A stretch of 64,000 bases of DNA from Lonicera japonica (taxonomy: Eukaryota > Streptophyta > Magnoliopsida > Dipsacales > Caprifoliaceae). The stretch spans positions 19,407,017 through 19,471,016 of the forward strand of contig CM038466.1 of assembly GCA_021464415.1 (NCBI GenBank). Reading direction: 5' to 3'. The notes under the pieces are model-generated. The model was not told the origin of the DNA, did no database searches, and saw only the letters and a program-made list of their open reading frames with translations. Positions 58,357-64,000 of the stretch are shown piece after piece (the stretch's first letter is position 1; each line of letters starts with the position of its first letter). Position numbers and translations under genes: made by a program.

Positions 58357-60847
58357 CTAAATGACAATTATACAATGCATATCTCTCATTCTATTTGCAT
58401 CTTTTGCCGGTGCACCTTTGCATGTCTTCTTATTATTAGCGCCCAAAATGCCACATTTGCTGCACCTTTTCTTCTTATTCTTCTCTGGAGCTACCTCATC
58501 TCTAGTCTTCATTTTATTGTTTTCTTGGCCTTCTAGGAGGCCCAAAGAGATGTGAAGGTAGAACTGTAAATTAGGGTCTAATAAAAAAATAATTTAATAA
58601 GTTAAATCATATAATAAATATTAATTGTATATGTAATAAATGTGAACTGCATATGTAATAAATATGTTAACCTCCTTCTAAAACTGGCAATCATCAATTT
58701 GATGTATATAATTAGTATATGTAGTCATGTAAGCATCAATTATTAAATATGGACTGTAATAACTGAGAGAGGTACAAGTAATTAATATATTATTGCAATA
58801 ATTGAAAGGTAATGCAATAACTGAATTTGAACACATAATTAAACATTTACTTCTCTCAGGATTCTCTCATTGGCAGTATCACTGCCATTGCATGAACACA
58901 TGGTACTCTTGAGACTTGACATTCTCTGCAGCTACATGTATTTGCTTTGAGGTCCACTGTCCATGTTGTACCCACCTTATCTACTGCCACATACATCCAA
59001 TTTGTTGACCTTTTAGTAGTGCAATCCTTATATTGTTTTTTGAACTTTTTTTTATCAACTTATCAACCCTTGGAAACCATAATCGAATTACTCAACACTT
59101 TATTTGCTTTACACATCCTTTTATATAGCAGTGACATAACCATAAGTTGGTACTTCTAAACTAGCTTTACCAAGGGAAAATCCCTTAAACCAATGATCAT
59201 ATTGTTGAATGACTCTGAGAAATTATTTGTCAAATGTTCACACTTTGTAGTTGAATTAAAGAATGCCCTACCCCAATTGTATTTATCAGCATCATCCAGA
59301 AACTTGTGAGCTATGCTATCATCCTTAAAAAGCTGTGCCATCCACTTATCATAGTCCCCCTCTTAATATGTTTTGGCTGCCCCCCCTCTCAGTTCAAATG
59401 CATTAAATGATCCCCCTTATGCTTTACTTTAAAGTTTTTGTACAAATGCCTAAAGCAATGTCTAGGCCTACTATTAGGGTGCAATTCTTTCATAGCATCT
59501 AACAACCCTTTACATTTGTCAGAAATAAAGGCCACAGTGTTCTTGTGTTTGTTGAGATGTGGTTTTAATATAGACAGAAATAAGCTCCAAGCTTCATATG
59601 TTTCCCCTTTAGCTACATACATTGCAAATGGGAACAACCCATTATTCCTATCAATATTAATTGCAAAAAGAACTGCCCTCCATATTGCCCCTTTAGAAAA
59701 CTCCCATCAAGCCCAATAAGTGGTATACACCCATTAACAAACCCATCCAATAAAGCTTTAAATGCAATGCACAACCCAACAAACTTGTGGTCCACACAAC
59801 TCATAGTCCACTCAGTTATACTACCTGGATTCTTTAAAAGAATTTGTTTGCACAACTTGAACACTTTTTGTACCCCTTATCATACTTGCTAAAAATATTC
59901 TCATGGGCAATGATCCTAGATTTTTATGCTGAATCATAAGACAGTTGCGCACCAAATTTATGCCAAATCTCAATAATGACAACTTTTGGTTTGAACTCTT
60001 TATAGTTTCTAAGCCACCCCTTAATTTCAGTAGCAACCCACCTAGCATTTACATTTATATTCTTACAACTTTCATGCATGTATGTTGTTTTTCATAAAAT
60101 CTTAACCTAACAGTTAATTCATTAGGAACATTCTTAACAAAAACCCTCAATTTGCATTTGCTATCCATACACCTTAAGTCAATCATACAATTATTGTTAG
60201 TCTTTTGCTTGTACTCAAACTTATTATTTATTGCATGATTTCTTAAGAAAATTCTACACTTTGACATGGTAGGCCTTTCCATTAAATCCACAATTTCATA
60301 AGTTTCAGAGCCATTAGGAATAACATGTTCTCCATCATTATCCATATCCTTAAATACATCATTTTTTTCATCCACAAAGACACCAAACTCTGTCTAATTA
60401 TTTTTTACTTCCACCCATTCATCCACAGATTCATATGCTGCATCTTTCACCCTTCCATTTGCATCTGCTACCTCTTCAGCTTCGTATTTTTCTTAGTCCC
60501 ATATCTCAAACCCATTTTTTTTCTGTTTTCAAATTATACCAAGTAAAACTGCATTCACTCTCCTTATTACTCTTAAACCCACTATGGTACTCTTCCTCAG
60601 TATCTAAATTATCAACCTCACAAATATTATAAGGTACTTTAGTGGCTGGGGGAACGTGGACAGCATTTATCAGGTTAGACATAGGAAAGTGCAAATCAAA
60701 CTCATGCATGGTCATTTGTTTGTGTGTTTGTTTCTCAACTTCTACTACATCCATAAAAACATAAATGTACATGTCTTCATCCCTAGACTCATGTTCAACT
60801 TCTTGTTCATCATATGATAATGAGAAATGGGGTTTGAAGAAGAACAA
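58357..60847 (-). pseudogene. MuDR-type transposase pseudogene
   Basis: Fragments in order on the minus strand: an acidic N-terminal region (60847-60506); a MuDR N-terminal zinc-binding segment (60375-60055, CMIDLRCMDSKCKLRVFVKN ... HTC); a linker (60050-59820) with NARWVATEIKGWLRNY and several stops; the catalytic core (59864-59389) with LIGLDGSFLKGQYGG, FISDKCKGLLDAMKE and RHCFRHLYKNFK; NNFSESFNNMI (about 59230); a SWIM zinc finger CSCRECQ...PCVHAMA (58990-58860); and a C-terminal knuckle RCSKCG (58490-58420). At least three frameshifts and several stops separate them, so no active transposase can be made. The family cuts and pastes MULEs through a DDE active site. Confidence 0.88.
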
Positions 60848-61741
60848 CTAAAGGGTAACCTACGTTTTTCCATTTATCGAGGTGATCTTATAACAAATGT
60901 GGCGGGGGTGCATTCTTCTACTTTTTAAAGATCAAACAACCATCTCTAGTCATCCTAACATAATCGTATATATAGCAAAAGGCTTGTATAAGCACATAGA
61001 GTTTTATAAACAAGAAACAAAAGACATAAACATTATCTTTATACGTAAAACCCTAAAATTGCACGCATATAAACAATAAACAAACAAAACCCTAAAATTG
61101 CATGCATATTAGTTATTAAATAAGACAAAAAAATAGTATATAATGGTAATATTATTTATATAGACACAAAATACCAAAAAAGTTATAACAAAAAAACCAC
61201 TTTATCCATAATCGGACAAAAAAATCCTAACTTTTACTTATATATATACAAAAAGGCCCAATAAATTATTTTTATTGTTCCTTGAACACAAACATCATAA
61301 TAGAAAGTCTTAAAAAAAACAAGTTTTAAAAGAACATTTGAAGCTTCGATTGCAAATAATTGTATAAGCACATAGATGAAGAAAAACTAACCTTTTGGAA
61401 CAATTCCTTTAATTGCAGAAAAATCGAATCTTTAATCGTGCTTTTATGTATGTACAAAGCTTCCATCTCCGTCCTTCAATCAACTTGGGGTAGTTTGATT
61501 AGGGCTCAATCGATTTGGGAAGACTCATCTCTCTTTCTCTCTCTCTCTCTTATTTTGATATAAAAAAAAAAAAAAATTTGATTGATCATGTGTTAGACGG
61601 TGTAAATGAAGGGCATTTTGGTAAATTGTGTCATTATTTGGACGAAGTTAACAGTCAATATCGATTGACTAACATAAAGGTGTCAAATGGTATCCAAAAT
61701 ACAATATTCATAAACTTTAGTACCTAAAACCCAAATGACCC

Positions 61742-62385
61742 TTTTTGTTTTCTAGTTAAAAAAAGGAAGAAGAATAATTTGCAGTTACATTTTGATTAGT
61801 GCATAAAATCACCAAATCATTTCAATAATTTATGTCTACTTGGTATGGAAGGTTAATACGTAACAATATTGTACATCAATAAAATGTATATAAGTTCTAG
61901 TGTAGGTGTAACTAATCTATAATTAGGCTAGTATTATTTTTTATAATTCTCTTATTTCAGTGGGAGAAAAGATATTTTTACCACAATCTCTAATCTTCAA
62001 AACAAAGTTAAAAGTTCCAATTTATTATTCATATTATATATTAAGCATCAACCATCTTTTTAATGTCTCTATTTAATTACTCAATGGCCAATAGACTTGA
62101 ACACATAACTTCAAGTATAAAGAAATCATGCTATTGCATCGAATGTGCCACAAATTTTAATGTGAAGGAAATAACTTAGTTTAAATTCATAGTTGCTACT
62201 TAGTTGGACCGTAGTTTATTTCTATCTTCGCCACTTCTATAACACTCCTCTAAGTAGAGAACCATAGACGAACAGGGAAAGAGCAAGACTACAAGTGCTG
62301 GGCATCTTGAAAACCCCAAGATATATTACAGGGATGAAATTAGAACAGTTTGCTTTAGCAAAAATGCCTTTCTCAAAACAAAATA
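61742..62385. other. Intergenic, 3' flank of the hydrolase gene
   Basis: AT-rich, including the 3' UTR of the minus-strand hydrolase gene near 62240-62385. Nothing else recognised. Confidence 0.45.
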
Positions 62386-63919
62386 TCAAACTGCATCTTC
62401 TCGATTTAAACGATTCAGCCACGACAGTATCACTTTCGCGCCTTTTTCCCACGAATAATCCAACATCATGTCATGTGCAACCTCTTCAACGCACACTGGT
62501 GACACGCCATAAAACCTGCCCGTTTCGTTCAGTCCTTCCTCGTCCTACGGGTAACCAAATAATGACATAAGTTATAGGCAAGGTACAAAACACGGCCAGA
62601 CCTAGGATTAAAATGATGGGTGGGCAAAAGCGGACTGGAACATGCTAACTTTTTGTCTTTAATGTATAACTAATATTGTAGTATATTTTAATTGGACTGG
62701 ACTAAAACCTGCCTGCTCTGCCCAGGTACAAAAGCAAAAGAACAATTAGTATTCACTACTTTTCAAGAAAAGGTTGATGCAATTCCCTTTATACAATATC
62801 AGGTTGTCAAATGAATTAAGAGAAACGTTCAGCATGGTAAATTAACATTTTGTGAAAGCAGAGTTTAATTACCACTATGAAGTCATCTTTTGCACCCAAG
62901 ACAAGAACACTAATGGAAGAATTTCGTGCTAAAGGAACAGGAAGTGATGCATTAAGCTTCCTTAGATCAAACAACGGCATCCTTGAACTTTGTGTCATTA
63001 GGCTTTGATAACTGAAATAAACCAAAGAAGTATAAGTTCCCAGAAACAGATATTAGCCCCCTTTTAAAAGGACTAATGAATTACGAATTTAACTTCTTCA
63101 CTTGTAGTGCTTCATGATTCAGATTTGCTAGGGAGATAGATCTTATAAGCCCGACGGACTAGAATAATTGATAATATATCAAAGTAGACTAGTGACAATC
63201 TATACAAAACATACATAATACATGTCTGTCATTTCGAAAAACATGAAGACTATAAGTTTTCTTGAACGAACCGTTGAACCAGATGATCCTCCATCACTGC
63301 AGAGAAAAATGTTTCCTTACAAAGAGGCAGAGAAGTTTGAAAAGCTTTGGCTGCCAAGCTGCGTGTCACCTGATAGGCATTTAAAATTCAGTCATGTTTG
63401 ACCTATAGCTAGTTTGAAGGGCTAATATAAACATATATGTACAAGTAGGCACTAGAAAGGGCTTCCGCTCTTTAGTTAACAAGCAGACAACCCCTTTTGA
63501 GTGTGTAAATGGTGAATGATGAGTAGATCATCGCCACCAAATTTCAGCAAAATATTCAACCGGGAAGTGAGTAAATGGAAAATTTGATATATGTGTGTGT
63601 GAGCATTTCTGGCCGTTGAAAGTTTACATGGTCAATTTGCCCACTTTCCTGTTGAATTTTTTACTGAAATTTGGTGGACCAAATTTCATCAAAAAAAAGT
63701 GTACCATTTACCCCCTCCAAAGAGGGAGTCTGCTAGTTAACTAAAGAACTAAAGCCAATCTAGAGCCTAGCTGTGTATATATAATCCCGATTAAGGCTGT
63801 TGAACTTGGTGTTTCATAATTCGAAGAGGATAAAAGTACACATTGTGTTCTTCAAAGGTGAAAGACGCACCTTCAAAGCAGCAACAGGTTTAGAAAAGAG
63901 ATACCGCCACACTACTCCA
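62386..63919 (-). CDS. Alpha/beta-hydrolase family protein, 3' part only
   Basis: Four in-phase exons are visible: 63919-63871, 63369-63272, 63011-62873 and 62544-62386 (stop). The 5' part lies beyond the right edge. The translation runs GVVWRYLFSKPVAALK, VTRSLAAKAFQTSLPLCKET, SRMPLFDLRKLNASLPVPLA, VLVLGAKDDFIV, then DEEGLNETGRFYGVSPVCVE, EVAHDMMLDYSWEKGA and SWLNRLNREDAV. The LGAKDDFIVD segment supplies the expected catalytic Asp region and EVAHDMML the catalytic His of the alpha/beta-hydrolase fold. The nucleophile Ser is off-window. The family covers esterases and lipases; no substrate can be named. It is intact as far as visible. Confidence 0.85.
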
Positions 63920-64000
63920 CTGAACAGTGTACAAAGAGAATCTGTTATCCTCACTAAATTTTAATCATTTGAAAGAAGAGGCTTTTTTTTTTGGGTATAA

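Larger units (their letters stand above)
56958..61741. mobile_element. Decayed MULE (MuDR-type), 4.8 kb, with two convergent genes
   Basis: The TIRs are GGGTCTTTTGGGTTTTGGTA (left) and, in reverse complement, GGGTCATTTGGGTTTTAGGT (right). Both continue into a shared AAAGTTTATGAATATTGTAT about 40 bases further in and then a GTTAGTCAA block. The flanks TGTTTGTTC and TTTTTGTTT match at 7 of 9 positions, a worn 9-bp duplication. The right half carries a broken MuDR-type transposase on the minus strand, the left half a broken zinc-finger ORF on the plus strand. A 26-bp tandem repeat lies near the left end. Confidence 0.88.

Overview
The window is nuclear DNA of a flowering plant, most likely a eudicot. 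The reasons are AT-rich intergenic DNA, GT-AG introns of 0.1 to 3.3 kb, plant-only protein families (VARLMGL/DUF4378), a chromovirus primed by initiator tRNA-Met, and many plant-type MITEs. I cannot name the species. There are no operons, CRISPR arrays or prokaryotic features.

Host genes, left to right: (1) the 3' end of an organellar peptidyl-tRNA hydrolase gene (+, 350-978, 5' part outside the window); (2) an intronless gene for a small conserved plant protein of unknown function (+, 4648-5310); (3) a five-exon TRM/LONGIFOLIA-type VARLMGL-DUF4378 gene (-, 10929-6553, 944 aa); (4) a nine-exon peptidase M50B-like membrane protein gene (+, 33972-40661) that is complete except for one extra base in exon 4; (5) a five-exon type I phosphomannose isomerase gene (+, 44188-49289, 432 aa); (6) a five-coding-exon cytosolic ribosomal protein eS7 gene (-, 54856-52943, 191 aa); (7) the 3' part of an alpha/beta-hydrolase gene (-, 63919-62386) running off the right edge. 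The exon models come from splice-site phase and family resemblance. Their phases agree at every junction except in exon 4 of gene 4.

Most of the remaining DNA is transposable elements, many delimitable to the base by target-site duplications (TSDs). There is a full-length, apparently very young Ty3/gypsy chromovirus (18858-24870, identical-looking 610-bp LTRs, TSD GTATG) whose chromodomain is cut by an in-frame stop. There are Mutator-like elements with 9-bp TSDs (12279, 14630, 15589, 17600, 28611). One decayed 4.8-kb MULE (56958-61741) still shows a MuDR-type transposase and a second, convergent zinc-finger ORF. There are hAT elements with 8-bp TSDs (2867, 34892, 36154, 42449, 51170), PIF/Harbinger or Tourist-like elements with TTA/TAA TSDs (12676, 15168, 26616, 32023, 34604), Stowaway-like MITEs, a tRNA-derived SINE and a possible solo LTR. 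Several are nested.

The genes are housekeeping or developmental and are not functionally linked. The most noteworthy signals are the single-base lesion in the M50B gene, the nested-element history of its first intron, the convergent two-gene MULE, the palindrome-bearing minisatellite inside a TIR element, and the young but stop-bearing chromovirus. I found no convincing new biochemical system.
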